Source: Buttiauxella sp. B2 (GTDB taxonomy: Bacteria; Pseudomonadota; Gammaproteobacteria; Enterobacterales; Enterobacteriaceae). Taken from it: DNA of 64,000 bases. The notes beneath the pieces were generated by a model. That model did no database searches, was not told where the DNA came from, and saw only the letters and a program-made list of their open reading frames with translations. Where the stretch lies: contig NZ_VEXQ01000003.1 of the NCBI RefSeq assembly GCF_006376615.1, positions 248,001-312,000 of the forward strand, in the 5' to 3' direction. The translations under genes and the position numbers were made by a program. Positions 39,573-49,541 of the stretch are shown piece by piece. Each line of letters opens with the position of its first letter. The first letter of the stretch is position 1.

Positions 39573-41704
39573 TCGTGCTGTTGTGAAACTTGTTGCTGAA
39601 GACGGGATATTTCTGGCAACAGCGCAACCAGCAGGCCAATTTGCTGAAGTACTAACGGCTCTTTGGTATCTGGTTGCGGCTCCAGCGAAGTTATGCGCTC
39701 AGACAACCCCTGCAACGCCTTTTGAACTCTATCTTCATCGGTGGGCAGGTGATGAAGTGCATCATCGACATAACACACTGCGTCATCAAGCAGCAGCAGG
39801 ATATCCTCATTAGCCAGTTTTTCACGGTGTGCACCTAATGCAGATATATAGCTGTTAAAGGTGTGATTGAGACACAACAAGCGAAATCCCGTTTCGCGCA
39901 TATCCGTCGAAACACGCGGTTCAGAGGACATGTTAGATACCACCGAAGCCAGTTCAGCATCTTTGTTGTGTGCATCACGGCGCGCAATTCGGTACTCAAG
40001 GCGGTTATCTCTTCCCTGATGGTATTGCTCAAGAATTGCATCCAGATAACGGCAGTTAGCGTTGAACGCTCGTTCCACCACTAATGGCAACCTACGGAAA
40101 CGCCAGTCAGGCCAGATGAAACTTACCGCGGCCCAGGCGATGGCACACCCAAGCAATGTGTCGAAAATACGCGGCATCGCGACTTCAAACCCTTCACCCA
40201 ACAGGTTGAAGCACAACAACACCAGCAAGGTGATAAACATGGTGGCATGAGCATATTGCACATTGCGAAAGGCAAAGAAGAGTACGCCGGTAATAACGAT
40301 TAAAATAAGCTGCCCTTCAATTGACGGCACGAAGTACAGCACCGGAAGCCCGATAGCCACTCCCACTAAAGTACCGATGATACGCAAGGCTAAGCGGCGA
40401 CGTGTAGCGCTGTAGTTTGGCTGGCAAACGAAGAGGCTGGTCAGCAGTATCCAATAGCCATGCTTAAGTCCTGTAAATTGGATAAATGCATAGCCAACAC
40501 ACAGTACGACTGACATCCGTACGGCATGGCGAAATAACGCAGATTCCGGCGTTAAATTTCGTTTCAGGCGTTGCCAGATATCACCAAAACCCGTTAACCG
40601 GTCATCGGCAAGGCGGTTTTCAATATCGCTTTCCGGAGCAGCCAAAGCTTGCTCTGATTCAATTGTCGCTAATTGAGCGTCGATGGCGCGTAAATTGCTT
40701 ACCAGGAAGCCAAGTGCTTTTAGTTCACCCACCAGATATTGATCTGCTTTCAGTCTCTCCATTGCGGCATCCAGATGAGTGAATGCGCGTTCAAAACGCG
40801 GGTCGTGTTGATATTTCACGCGTAGCAATATAGAGCGAGAAAGCTGCAAACATGCCTGAGATTGCATGGTCAGCAAGCGCTGAAATCGGAACATAATATC
40901 GCTGTAGCGAAATTTATCGCGTAGTGCCTGATATTGAATATGTGAAGAACTGGCTCTCTCGTGAATATCCTGAGCGGCAAAATAGTAATGCAGGGTGCGA
41001 CGTGTGCCACGTTGCCCACGATCGCCACGTAAGCGAGTCAGTAACGAACCTTTGGTTTGGTTCAGGGTTGTTACAAGTTGGCTATTGGCCATGGCAAGCT
41101 CAATCATTGGAGCCTGGCTTTCTTCTTCAATATCAGGGTCAAACAGCGTGGCTTTGACTTCAAGATAGCGTGCGAGACTCTCGTAACAACGAGCCAGGTT
41201 ATCTTGCAGCGGTCGAATCGGGAAAATGAGATGCCCGGCAAGAGTCAGCAAGTTGTACCAGATGGCACCCGCTAACAGCAGAATGGGTTGTTGGTACCAT
41301 TGTTCATACAAAGAAATACCGAGCATGGTATAGATTGCGATAAGCAGTGCGCCGAAGGCGATAGTGGCGTAACGCTGGCCTAATCCACCCAGCAGAATAA
41401 ACCCGCTGGTTGAAACCATAAGCCCAATACCGAAGAACACTGGCCATGGGTACAACAATTCTACAGACGCTGAGGCAATAAAGAAGCTAACCAGGGTAAT
41501 CAGAAGATTACGCAGACGGCCAGCCAGGCGGTCATCCAAATCGGTAAGGGCTGCTGCAACAACGCCCAGGGTTAGCGGGATAGTAAGTTTGACTTCGCCC
41601 AACCACCAGGGAAAGGCGGTGGTGCCTATAAGTGCAATGAAAATGCGCAAGTTATAGAGCCAGGTACTATTCCAGGTATAGCGGCGCAAAATTGGGCTAA
41701 GCAT
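39569..41704 (-). CDS. yccS: YccS, FUSC-family inner membrane protein
   Basis: A large inner-membrane protein of 711 residues (E. coli 717) with two blocks of about five to six hydrophobic helices (about residues 15-160 and 395-520), each followed by a cytoplasmic helical region. This is the organisation of the FUSC/aromatic-acid exporter (AaeB-like) family. Its substrate is unknown. It is the second gene of a yccF-yccS pair, starting 24 bp after the yccF stop. Confidence 0.92.
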   Translation of the reverse strand: MLSPILRRYTWNSTWLYNLRIFIALIGTTAFPWWLGEVKLTIPLTLGVVAAALTDLDDRLAGRLRNLLITLVSFFIASASVELLYPWPVFFGIGLMVSTSGFILLGGLGQRYATIAFGALLIAIYTMLGISLYEQWYQQPILLLAGAIWYNLLTLAGHLIFPIRPLQDNLARCYESLARYLEVKATLFDPDIEEESQAPMIELAMANSQLVTTLNQTKGSLLTRLRGDRGQRGTRRTLHYYFAAQDIHERASSSHIQYQALRDKFRYSDIMFRFQRLLTMQSQACLQLSRSILLRVKYQHDPRFERAFTHLDAAMERLKADQYLVGELKALGFLVSNLRAIDAQLATIESEQALAAPESDIENRLADDRLTGFGDIWQRLKRNLTPESALFRHAVRMSVVLCVGYAFIQFTGLKHGYWILLTSLFVCQPNYSATRRRLALRIIGTLVGVAIGLPVLYFVPSIEGQLILIVITGVLFFAFRNVQYAHATMFITLLVLLCFNLLGEGFEVAMPRIFDTLLGCAIAWAAVSFIWPDWRFRRLPLVVERAFNANCRYLDAILEQYHQGRDNRLEYRIARRDAHNKDAELASVVSNMSSEPRVSTDMRETGFRLLCLNHTFNSYISALGAHREKLANEDILLLLDDAVCYVDDALHHLPTDEDRVQKALQGLSERITSLEPQPDTKEPLVLQQIGLLVALLPEISRLQQQVSQQHD

Positions 41705-41728
41705 TAATACTCACTATCCTTTTCAAAT

Positions 41729-42175
41729 TTACTGGAAGCGACGGCGTGCATTGGCCTCACGCGCAGCCTGTGCAGTTTCAACAGAAACGACACGACGACC
41801 CACTGGCCAGAGTGCAATCGCTGCTATTTTGAAGTTAGCGATTCCCACAGGAATGCCGATAATAGTGATGCATTGTGCGATGCCAGTGCAGATGTGCAGT
41901 ACACAGAGCCACCAGCCGAAAAATATCAGCCACACAATATTCAGTAATGTACCGCCAGTGTTCATGATTGTACTTTTGCTCTGTGGGTCTAGCTCATCAA
42001 CATGAACAGCTTCGTTCCCATATGGAACGAAAGAGAGTTTGGTTATCTCCCAGCAGGAACGAGTCAGCGGGAGCGTGAAAATAAAAATGATACTGACAAG
42101 AGTGGCCAGCAACCAGGATAGGGTGGTTAGAAAGCCCCCCAGTACAAAGTTCAAAACATTAAGGACTGTACGCAT
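41729..42175 (-). CDS. yccF: YccF, inner membrane protein
   Basis: A small YccF-domain membrane protein of 148 residues, equal to E. coli. It has hydrophobic helices around residues 10-35 and 68-120, including the GWWLC segment, and the C-terminal basic tail RREANARRRF-type end seen in the family. The start MRTVLNVLNFVLGGF is conserved; the 35-codon extension toward helD is rejected. It probably acts with YccS encoded downstream. It is divergent from helD. Confidence 0.93.
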   Translation of the reverse strand: MRTVLNVLNFVLGGFLTTLSWLLATLVSIIFIFTLPLTRSCWEITKLSFVPYGNEAVHVDELDPQSKSTIMNTGGTLLNIVWLIFFGWWLCVLHICTGIAQCITIIGIPVGIANFKIAAIALWPVGRRVVSVETAQAAREANARRRFQ

Positions 42176-42307
42176 AATCACTCTTCGTTGGTATGAATGT
42201 AGACAAATGAATAACCACAACAATTGTAACGCGTTTTTACTCTGGAGCGTCAATCCTTCGGCGGGTAAACTCAACCACAACCACTATTTTGGATCAGGCA
42301 AAGCGTA

Positions 42308-44362
42308 ATGGAACTGAAAGCGACCTCCCTTGGCAAGCATTTAGCACAACATCCCTACAATCGTGTGAGATTGCTGACTGCTGGTGTAGAGGTAAAGGGC
42401 GATCGCCATGAATACCTTATTCCATTCAATCAGTTAATAGCAATAAATTGCAAGCGTGGCCTGGTCTGGGGCGAGCTGGAATTTGTCCTGCCCGATGATA
42501 AGGTTGTGCGCTTACACGGCACTGAATGGAATGAAACTCAGCACTTTTATCATCATCTCGATGAGCTATGGCAGAACTGGAGCGCTGAAATGAGTGAAGT
42601 TGCGGCTCAGGTACTTCATCAGCAATATGCTGAGATAACGCGTCGAATCCAGCAGGAAAAATGGTTCAAACGCAGCGACATGCAAGCATTACAACAAAAC
42701 GTACGGGCTGCATTTTCCGCATTGCCACTGCCACAAGCGCGTCTTGAAGCATTCGATAATTGCCGCGAAGTCTGGTTGCACTGTAAAGCCTGGCTTGAAC
42801 AAGGTGAGGTGCGTCGCCATCAGCGTAATACTGCTTTCACCAATCATATGCTTGAAAAGTATTCTGATTTCTTCCAGGAAGTTGAAAGCTCACCGCTGAA
42901 TCCTTCTCAGGCTCGCGCTGTGGTAAATGGCGAAGATTCACTGTTGGTGCTGGCGGGAGCAGGTAGCGGCAAAACATCTGTTCTGGTTGCGCGTGCTGGT
43001 TGGTTACTGCAACGGGGCGAAGCAAGTGAGGATCAAATCTTGTTGCTGGCGTTTGGGCGCAAAGCCGCACAAGAGATGGATCAGCGAATCGCTGAACGGC
43101 TGCACACTGATGCTATTTCAGCCCGCACTTTCCATTCCCTCGCGTTACATATTATCCAGCAAGGGAGCAAAAAAGTGCCACGCGTCAGCGAGCTTGAATC
43201 GGATACCAGCGCACGTCACCAATTGTTGATTGAATGCTGGCAGCAACAGTGCCGTGAGAAAAAAGCACAGGCAAAAGGCTGGCGTGAATGGCTGCGGGAC
43301 GAGTTGCAATGGGAGGTACCGGAAGGTGAATACTGGAAGGATGAACGATTAGCCAAACGCCTGGCGAGCCGGTTAGACAGGTGGCTAGGATTGATGCGTA
43401 TGCATGGTGGTTCGCAGGCAGAAATGATTGCAGCAGCACCGGAAGAAAAACGCGACCACTTTGCTAAACGCGTCAAGCTGATGGCTCCATTGTTGAAAAG
43501 CTGGAAGATCGCACTGAAATCTGAAGAGGCCGTCGATTTTTCGGGGTTGATTCATCAGGCCATTAATGTGCTGGAGAAAGGTCGATTTATCAGTCCCTGG
43601 AAGCACATCTTGGTAGATGAATTTCAGGACATCTCACCACAACGCGCAGCTTTGTTGGTGGCACTGAGAAAACAGAACTCCCATACTTCTTTATACGCGG
43701 TAGGGGATGACTGGCAGGCAATTTATCGTTTCAGCGGTGCAGAGATGACGCTGACGACTGCCTTTGCTCACCATTTTGGTGATGCAGACCAATGTGCGCT
43801 GGATACGACTTATCGCTTTAACGATAGAATCGGTGAAATTGCCAATCGCTTTATACAGCAGAATCCACATCAACTTGCCAAACCACTGAACAGTTTGTCC
43901 AAAGGCGATAAAAAAGCCATCACACTGTTGGCCGACGACCAGCTTGAAGCATTGCTCGATAAGATGAGCGGTTATGTGAAACCTGAGCAACGTATTCTGG
44001 TACTCGCTCGTTACCACCATTTACGCCCTACGATTCTGGAAAAGGCCGCGACACGTTGGCCAAAACTGGCCATTGATTTCATGACCATTCATGCAAGCAA
44101 AGGGCAACAAGCTGAGTATGTTGTGGTTCTGGGGTTGCAGCAGGGAAAAGATAGTTTTCCGGCGGAAGTGCGAGAATCTGTCATGGAAGAGGCGTTACTG
44201 CCAGAACCAGAAGATTACCCGGATGCAGAAGAGCGGCGGTTATTGTACGTAGCGATGACGCGGGCCCGTCATCGTGTCTGGCTACTATTCAACAAACAAG
44301 AACCATCCAGTTTTGTTGAGATTCTGAAACAGCTTGGCGTGCCCGCTGCAAATCGACCGTAG
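42308..44362 (+). CDS. helD: DNA helicase IV
   Basis: SF1 3'-5' helicase acting in recombination and repair. It has 684 residues, as in E. coli. After a non-helicase N-terminal region, Walker A (LAGAGSGKTS, about residues 215-224) opens the UvrD-like core. Motif II is LVDEFQDISP, motif III includes VGDDWQAIYRFSGAE, motif V is TIHASKGQQAEYVVV, and motif VI is LLYVAMTRARHRVW. It is divergent from yccF and followed closely by the convergent mgsA. Confidence 0.97.
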   Translation: MELKATSLGKHLAQHPYNRVRLLTAGVEVKGDRHEYLIPFNQLIAINCKRGLVWGELEFVLPDDKVVRLHGTEWNETQHFYHHLDELWQNWSAEMSEVAAQVLHQQYAEITRRIQQEKWFKRSDMQALQQNVRAAFSALPLPQARLEAFDNCREVWLHCKAWLEQGEVRRHQRNTAFTNHMLEKYSDFFQEVESSPLNPSQARAVVNGEDSLLVLAGAGSGKTSVLVARAGWLLQRGEASEDQILLLAFGRKAAQEMDQRIAERLHTDAISARTFHSLALHIIQQGSKKVPRVSELESDTSARHQLLIECWQQQCREKKAQAKGWREWLRDELQWEVPEGEYWKDERLAKRLASRLDRWLGLMRMHGGSQAEMIAAAPEEKRDHFAKRVKLMAPLLKSWKIALKSEEAVDFSGLIHQAINVLEKGRFISPWKHILVDEFQDISPQRAALLVALRKQNSHTSLYAVGDDWQAIYRFSGAEMTLTTAFAHHFGDADQCALDTTYRFNDRIGEIANRFIQQNPHQLAKPLNSLSKGDKKAITLLADDQLEALLDKMSGYVKPEQRILVLARYHHLRPTILEKAATRWPKLAIDFMTIHASKGQQAEYVVVLGLQQGKDSFPAEVRESVMEEALLPEPEDYPDAEERRLLYVAMTRARHRVWLLFNKQEPSSFVEILKQLGVPAANRP

Positions 44363-44381
44363 TTTTTCAGTTCGATGATAG

Positions 44382-44840
44382 TTATTTCAATCGCTCAGCC
44401 AGATAGCGCGGGTAATCTGGAATCAAAATTTCTACTGCACGATCAAAGCCCGGTGATTGAATAATAAAATCGGCAGTCGAAAGGTTAGTTGCTACAGGGA
44501 TGTTCCACACTGTTGCCAGACGCAGTAAGGCTTTAACGTCCGGGTCGTGTGGAACAGCGTTGAGCGGATCCCAGAAGAAAATCAGCACATCAATTTTCCC
44601 TTCAGAAATCAACGCGCCCACTTGCTGGTCACCGCCCATCGGCCCGCTCAACATGGCATTCACATCAAGACCGCTACCACGCTGGATGAGATTCCCGGTG
44701 GTACCGGTTGCGTACAACACATGTTGAGCAAGAGTAGCCTTGTGGCGTTCAACCCATTTCAACAACGCGTCTTTACAGTGGTCATGCGCAACCAGCGCAA
44801 TATGCTTGTGTTCCGCCAGGGTGCGGGTAGTGAGTTCCAT
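44382..44840 (-). CDS. mgsA: Methylglyoxal synthase
   Basis: Converts dihydroxyacetone phosphate to methylglyoxal and phosphate, a phosphate-recovering overflow route of glycolysis. It has 152 residues, as in E. coli. [10 protein letters not shown], the phosphate-binding TGTTGNLI and the catalytic region [14 protein letters not shown] are intact. AGGA precedes the start. The gloC product in this window acts later in methylglyoxal detoxification. Confidence 0.97.
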   Translation of the reverse strand: MELTTRTLAEHKHIALVAHDHCKDALLKWVERHKATLAQHVLYATGTTGNLIQRGSGLDVNAMLSGPMGGDQQVGALISEGKIDVLIFFWDPLNAVPHDPDVKALLRLATVWNIPVATNLSTADFIIQSPGFDRAVEILIPDYPRYLAERLK

Positions 44841-44934
44841 TGGATAATCCTGATTGATTTATATTGACTACAGATTACTGGAAGTTACTGACGCTGCAAG
44901 AGAAGAGGGGCAAAAATACGGAGGTTGAAAGGCA

Positions 44935-45600
44935 TTATTGTGCAGGATGATCCTTCACCCACTGTAAGAACCGCTCCCGGGTAGGTTTATCTGCCTGTAA
45001 AAACCAATATTTTAGGCGTTGCTCGGTTAATGTTTCAGACTGGCGAGCCGGAGAATCGAGTTCAGACACCCCGGAAAGCAATGCGCTATCATCCGCCATC
45101 ATGGTGGCGAATCCTTTTACTGATGCAGTTTTCTCAGACTTGTTGTAAAACTGCGTATCCTGTTCGTAATCAATTCCCTGGGGTGTTATTTTCACCGGCA
45201 AGATATCCATTTTCAATGGAATGACTGCGGCATTACCATCAAGCAACTGAAGATGAGGAGCCTGGTCAAATTCATCGCTTTCTTTATCATTCTCAATGCG
45301 CGGCAGATTAAAATTGACCTGATTGACTTCTTTGGTATCGAAACTCACGACCAGAGGAGGGGAAATATAAAGGCGTTGTTCCCGCGTAGTGGTTCGAATA
45401 TTTTTTTCTACTCGAAACACCATTTGATGCGGGCCGTTATCCAGCTCCAGGCTATCAGCTCCCCTGAGCAAAGAGCTAGAAACTTTTTTTCCATCCAGCA
45501 CGAGCAAATCTACATCCGTGGACAGACGCAGGGTTGTCGCCCACGATTCATGCGGCAAAAGAAGAGTCCAACATATTGCGATTAAGCACAGGGTTCTCAT
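44935..45600 (-). CDS. csgI: Curli assembly inhibitor CsgI (YccT), DUF2057
   Basis: A periplasmic DUF2057 protein of 221 residues (E. coli 220). The signal sequence ends near SWA-TTLRL (about residue 21). The core [23 protein letters not shown] is almost identical to E. coli, while the signal peptide and the middle diverge. In E. coli it inhibits CsgA polymerisation. It appears monocistronic. Confidence 0.92.
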   Translation of the reverse strand: MRTLCLIAICWTLLLPHESWATTLRLSTDVDLLVLDGKKVSSSLLRGADSLELDNGPHQMVFRVEKNIRTTTREQRLYISPPLVVSFDTKEVNQVNFNLPRIENDKESDEFDQAPHLQLLDGNAAVIPLKMDILPVKITPQGIDYEQDTQFYNKSEKTASVKGFATMMADDSALLSGVSELDSPARQSETLTEQRLKYWFLQADKPTRERFLQWVKDHPAQ

Positions 45601-45786
45601 CTATTTCTCCGGCCAAGGGTAAATGGGACCATCCCTTACTGAATGTATCAAAATTTTTCATAAGAACGGTTCATTAACATATAGACATATTCCCAAGAAT
45701 TGCTCTACTACCTGTGTATGGGAAAGATGGTGAGTCAGTAATGGATGACATACACTTTTGATTACTGAGTCTTAGCGGAGAATGTG

Positions 45787-46200
45787 ATGAAACAGGCAGA
45801 TATCGAAACTATTCTAAAAAACACCCGAACAATTGCGCTAGTGGGAGCCAGTGATAAACCCGATCGGCCAAGCTATCGGGTGATGGCTTATTTGCTGGAT
45901 CAAGGATATGAAGTCATTCCTGTCTCACCAAAAGTGGCAGGTAAAACGCTTTTAGGGCAGCAAGGCTATGGCACGCTTGCTGATATCCCTAAGAAAGTCG
46001 ATATGGTTGATGTATTTAGAAATTCAGAAGCTGCATGGGAAGTGGCGCGAGAAGCGATTGCTATTGGTGCAAAAACGTTGTGGATGCAGTTGGGCGTTAT
46101 CAATGAACAAGCCGCTGTACTAGCCCAGGATGCCGGATTGAATGTAGTGATGGATAAATGTCCAGCGATTGAAATCCCACGCTTAGGTTTAGCTAAATAA
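45787..46200 (+). CDS. yccU: YccU, CoA-binding-domain protein
   Basis: A small Rossmann-fold CoA-binding protein of unknown role. It has 137 residues, as in E. coli. The motif [18 protein letters not shown] forms the nucleotide/CoA loop, and the C-terminus carries the conserved Cys in [10 protein letters not shown]. An ATG at 45,787, six bases after GGAG, is preferred over a GTG one codon earlier. Confidence 0.94.
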   Translation: MKQADIETILKNTRTIALVGASDKPDRPSYRVMAYLLDQGYEVIPVSPKVAGKTLLGQQGYGTLADIPKKVDMVDVFRNSEAAWEVAREAIAIGAKTLWMQLGVINEQAAVLAQDAGLNVVMDKCPAIEIPRLGLAK

Positions 46201-46202
46201 TA

Positions 46203-46227
46203 AAAAACCCCGCAATGCGGGGTTTTT
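46203..46227. terminator. Bidirectional terminator between yccU and hspQ
   Basis: Stem AAAAACCCCGC / GCGGGGTTTTT with loop AAT, usable on both strands. Confidence 0.92.
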
Positions 46228-46228
46228 G

Positions 46229-46546
46229 CTAATTACGCAGGCGAGGTGCCAAAAGCTGTTGCCGTATCGAAGCCGCCAATTCATCCATCGACGGTTGTTC
46301 GGGGTGATCGTCTTGTGACTCCCAACTTAACTGGGCTTCAGCAAGATAGGTATGCACCGCCTGGCCATCATCATCTTCCATCACTACATGATACCAGGGT
46401 GCACTACGCAGAACATCATTGCCGGCCAGGTCATCTTCTGCGGGTTCATCCAGAGAATATTCTGGGTCAATATCGACCACCACTCCCAGATAACCCAGCA
46501 AAGAATGTCGGACTTGCTGGCCAATGCCGAATTTGCTGGCAATCAT
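46229..46546 (-). CDS. hspQ: Heat shock protein HspQ
   Basis: A small heat-shock-induced protein that binds hemimethylated oriC DNA (hence YccV-like domain) and acts as specificity enhancer for Lon. It has 105 residues, equal to E. coli, from [15 protein letters not shown]. The start is set by a strong AGGAGG five bases upstream. A heat-shock promoter is expected upstream, but I did not identify it. Confidence 0.95.
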   Translation of the reverse strand: MIASKFGIGQQVRHSLLGYLGVVVDIDPEYSLDEPAEDDLAGNDVLRSAPWYHVVMEDDDGQAVHTYLAEAQLSWESQDDHPEQPSMDELAASIRQQLLAPRLRN

Positions 46547-46649
46547 AGTCACCTCCTGAGAAACGTTACTGCAACAGATGTGCGGGCAAGTTTCTACTTT
46601 TCAAGCAATACCATATCTTTCAAAATGCAGCCAAGCTGCTACTCGAAAT

Positions 46650-47849
46650 CTATAGGGCATTCATGACGCGACAGGCAAACCCTTTCAGATACAGCCCTTC
46701 CGGATAGGTGGCAATCACTGGATGATCGGCTGCCTGGCGGAACTGCTCTATAAATTGTACATCACGCCCAGCATCTACGGCGGCGTCGGCGATGATTTTC
46801 TGGAATAAATCTGTCGTCATAAGACCAGAGCATGAGAACGTCATCAGAATTCCACCCGGATTCAACAACTGGATTGCCAGCATGTTGATATCTTTGTAGC
46901 CACGACAAGCGCCCATCAGTTGGCTCTTGTTTTCGACGAACTTTGGCGGGTCCATAACGATAACGTCGAATTTTTCACCCTGATCGCGGTATTTGCGCAG
47001 CAGTTTGAAAACGTCGTCACGCAGGAACTCAGCTTTGCTCAGATCGAGTTTATTCAGCTCGACGTTTTTCTTCGCGACATCTAAAGCATCCTGAGAGGTA
47101 TCAACACTCACAACCTGGCTACAACCGCCCATCAGCGCGGAAACGGCAAAACCCCCAGTGTAAGAGAAACAGTTCAGGACACGTTTATCTTTCACATATT
47201 GGCGGGTCGCAAAGCGGCTATCGCGCTGGTCAAGGTAGTAACCTGTTTTATGGCCACCTTTAATATCGACCAGCAGCTTCATGCCGTGTTCTTCAATTGG
47301 TAATAAGTCAGGTGGTAATTCACCGCTGACAGGGCCTTGCGTCAATTCCATCCCTTCTTTCTTACGTACCGCCACATCGGAACGGTCGTAAATAGCGCAT
47401 TCTGGATAAAGATTTTGCAACGCAGCAACGAGTGCAGGGCGTTGATATTCAGCACCAGCAGAAAGCAGTTGCAGCACCAGAAAATTACCAAAACGGTCAA
47501 TTGTCACACCCGGTAGACCATCAGATTCACCTGCAATCAGGCGATAGCTGTCCAGCCCATCACGGTTTGCCAGCCATTGCCGCCAAATCTGCGCTTGCTG
47601 CAAACGACGAGTGAAAAACTCGATGTCGATGCTTTCATTGGCGTCGAAACTCCAGACGCGAGCACGGATTTGCGACGAAGGGGAATAGGCTGCACGGGCT
47701 AACCATTTGCCTTGGCTATCAACAACATCAATTGTTTCGCCAGGATTAGCTTTGCCTTCCATGCGTGCGACCGCACCAGAAAACACCCACGGATGACGGC
47801 GCAATAAAGATTTTTCGCGCCCTTTGGTTAACACTAAACGTACACTCAT
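46650..47849 (-). CDS. rlmI: 23S rRNA (m5C1962) methyltransferase RlmI
   Basis: Methylates C1962 of 23S rRNA. It has 399 residues (E. coli 396). The N-terminal PUA domain ([21 protein letters not shown]) is followed by a Rossmann methyltransferase with [18 protein letters not shown] and the catalytic region MDPPKF plus FSCSGLM. The few extra residues are at the C-terminus. It is divergent from acyP. Confidence 0.97.
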   Translation of the reverse strand: MSVRLVLTKGREKSLLRRHPWVFSGAVARMEGKANPGETIDVVDSQGKWLARAAYSPSSQIRARVWSFDANESIDIEFFTRRLQQAQIWRQWLANRDGLDSYRLIAGESDGLPGVTIDRFGNFLVLQLLSAGAEYQRPALVAALQNLYPECAIYDRSDVAVRKKEGMELTQGPVSGELPPDLLPIEEHGMKLLVDIKGGHKTGYYLDQRDSRFATRQYVKDKRVLNCFSYTGGFAVSALMGGCSQVVSVDTSQDALDVAKKNVELNKLDLSKAEFLRDDVFKLLRKYRDQGEKFDVIVMDPPKFVENKSQLMGACRGYKDINMLAIQLLNPGGILMTFSCSGLMTTDLFQKIIADAAVDAGRDVQFIEQFRQAADHPVIATYPEGLYLKGFACRVMNAL

Positions 47850-47939
47850 AATTTGCTATGCTTTCTTGCTAATAATTGGGCGTCATTTTCCGGTTAACAC
47901 CGGCGAAATGCAACGCAAGAACCCGAAACGGAGGAAGTT

Positions 47940-48221
47940 ATGGCCACAGTATGCACACTCGCCTGGGTCCACGGCCTGGTTCAGGGGGTTGGTTTTCGCT
48001 ACAGCACCCAGCGTGAAGGGCTAAAACTGGGTTTAACCGGTTATGCTCGTAACATGGATGATGGTAGCGTTGAAGTATTGGCCTGCGGAGAAGCACAGCA
48101 GGTTGAAAAACTTGTCGCTTGGCTAAAAGCAGGGGGTCCACGCAGTGCTCGGGTTGATAAAGTGCTGACTGAACCACATCAACCCGACCGCCAATGGACA
48201 GATTTTAGTATTCGCTACTAA
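47940..48221 (+). CDS. acyP: Acylphosphatase YccX
   Basis: Hydrolyses acyl phosphates such as acetyl or carbamoyl phosphate. It has 93 residues (E. coli 92). The signature [14 protein letters not shown] holds the catalytic Arg20, and [13 protein letters not shown] the catalytic Asn38. A GGAGG precedes the ATG. It is convergent with tusE, and the stops overlap by three bases. Confidence 0.96.
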   Translation: MATVCTLAWVHGLVQGVGFRYSTQREGLKLGLTGYARNMDDGSVEVLACGEAQQVEKLVAWLKAGGPRSARVDKVLTEPHQPDRQWTDFSIRY

Positions 48222-48547
48222 ATACACTTCACCGGCTTTGGCAGCCCAGCAATTTTTGTTGCCTGCTTGGCCGGTCCTTTTGGAAATAATCGATACAGAT
48301 AACGGCTGTTACCTTTTTCTTCACCGAATTTATTCGCCATCGCCTTCACCAACATGCGAATAGCTGGGGACGTATTAAATTCCAGATAAAATTCGCGTAC
48401 GAATCTCACCACTTCCCAGTGTTCTACCGCAAGCGTAATGCCTTCACCGGCGGCAATAACTTCTGCAAGCGGCTCGCTCCATTCCTGGCTATTTTTCAGA
48501 TAACCATCGGCGTCGGTTTCTATTTCTCGGCCTTCAAACATCAACAT
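48218..48547 (-). CDS. tusE: Sulfur-carrier protein TusE
   Basis: Final relay protein (DsrC family) passing persulfide sulfur from TusBCD to MnmA for 2-thiolation of wobble uridine in tRNA. It has 109 residues, as in E. coli, from [17 protein letters not shown]. The C-terminal Cys in KPVKCI is the sulfur carrier. An upstream 25-codon extension of the frame is rejected by homology. Confidence 0.95.
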   Translation of the reverse strand: MLMFEGREIETDADGYLKNSQEWSEPLAEVIAAGEGITLAVEHWEVVRFVREFYLEFNTSPAIRMLVKAMANKFGEEKGNSRYLYRLFPKGPAKQATKIAGLPKPVKCI

Positions 48548-48601
48548 AATTATTCGTTGCTCCAGACAAACTGGCGGCAGTGTAGCAAATTTTACTGTTT
48601 C

Positions 48602-48637
48602 AGAAAAAACAAAGCCCCGCAATTTGCGAGGCTTTGG
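48602..48637 (-). terminator. Terminator of yccA
   Basis: Stem CAAAGCC(C)CGC / GCG(A)GGCTTTG with loop AATTT. On the minus strand it is followed by a T-run. Confidence 0.8.
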
Positions 48638-48655
48638 TATGGAACAGGCAAGTGA

Positions 48656-49315
48656 TTAATTGCGGTTTGCGAAGCCCAGAATGCTCAACAGGCTGATAAA
48701 GATGTTGTACAGAGAAACGTACAAGCTAACTGTTGCGCGAATGTAGTTGGTTTCACCACCACGGATGATATTACTGGTCTCAAACAAAATGGCGCCAGAA
48801 GAGATCAGGATAAACACCGCGCTGATAGCCAAATGCAAAGCAGGCAGTTGCAGGAAGATGTTCGCTACCATGCCAACTAGCACGACAACTACACCCGCCA
48901 TCAGCATGCCGCCCAGGAAGGACATATCCTTACGGGTGGTCAGCACATAAGCCGAGCAGCTAAAGAACACCAACGCCGTACCGCCTAACGCCATGCCAAT
49001 CACATCGCCCATACCGGCCGAGATATAAGAATTAAGCATTGGGCCGAGGATGTAACCCAGGAAGCCGGTGAAAGCAAAAGCAGCAAGAATGCCTGTAGGT
49101 TTATCCGCCAGACGGTAAGTCAAAAACATCAGGCCATACATACCAACCAGAGTCAGAATCAGACCCGGAGATGGCAACATCAACACTGTGCTGGCGGTTG
49201 CAGTAATCGCAGAAAACGCCAACGTCAGGCTGAGCAGGAAATAAGTATTACGCAGTACCTTATGGGTACTCAGCAGTGACGAACGGTCACGCGAAGAAGT
49301 AATTATGCGATCCAT
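48656..49315 (-). CDS. yccA: FtsH modulator YccA, Bax inhibitor-1 family
   Basis: An inner-membrane protein of 219 residues with seven hydrophobic helices of the BI-1/TMBIM family. In E. coli it is both a substrate and an inhibitor of the FtsH protease and protects SecY in jammed translocons. The cytoplasmic N-terminus ([20 protein letters not shown]) is where FtsH begins degradation. The sequence is nearly identical to E. coli. It is divergent from the OppA-like gene. Confidence 0.96.
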   Translation of the reverse strand: MDRIITSSRDRSSLLSTHKVLRNTYFLLSLTLAFSAITATASTVLMLPSPGLILTLVGMYGLMFLTYRLADKPTGILAAFAFTGFLGYILGPMLNSYISAGMGDVIGMALGGTALVFFSCSAYVLTTRKDMSFLGGMLMAGVVVVLVGMVANIFLQLPALHLAISAVFILISSGAILFETSNIIRGGETNYIRATVSLYVSLYNIFISLLSILGFANRN

Positions 49316-49541
49316 TCAGAAACTCTCTCTTAATGCAGGTGTATATGGTGACTGAGAATAATAGCCTCCTTTATTGCAAGGAAGTCATTTTACCCATCTT
49401 TACCTTGTCCGCGAATAAATCACAAGCCGGACATTCGTCAAAGAAATAACTTATATGTGGCTGAAAAACATTGCTTTAACCATTCCGGATGCTAAGAGTG
49501 TTAACCGTACCGTCGTTAATAACTCAAATAAGGCGTGTGTA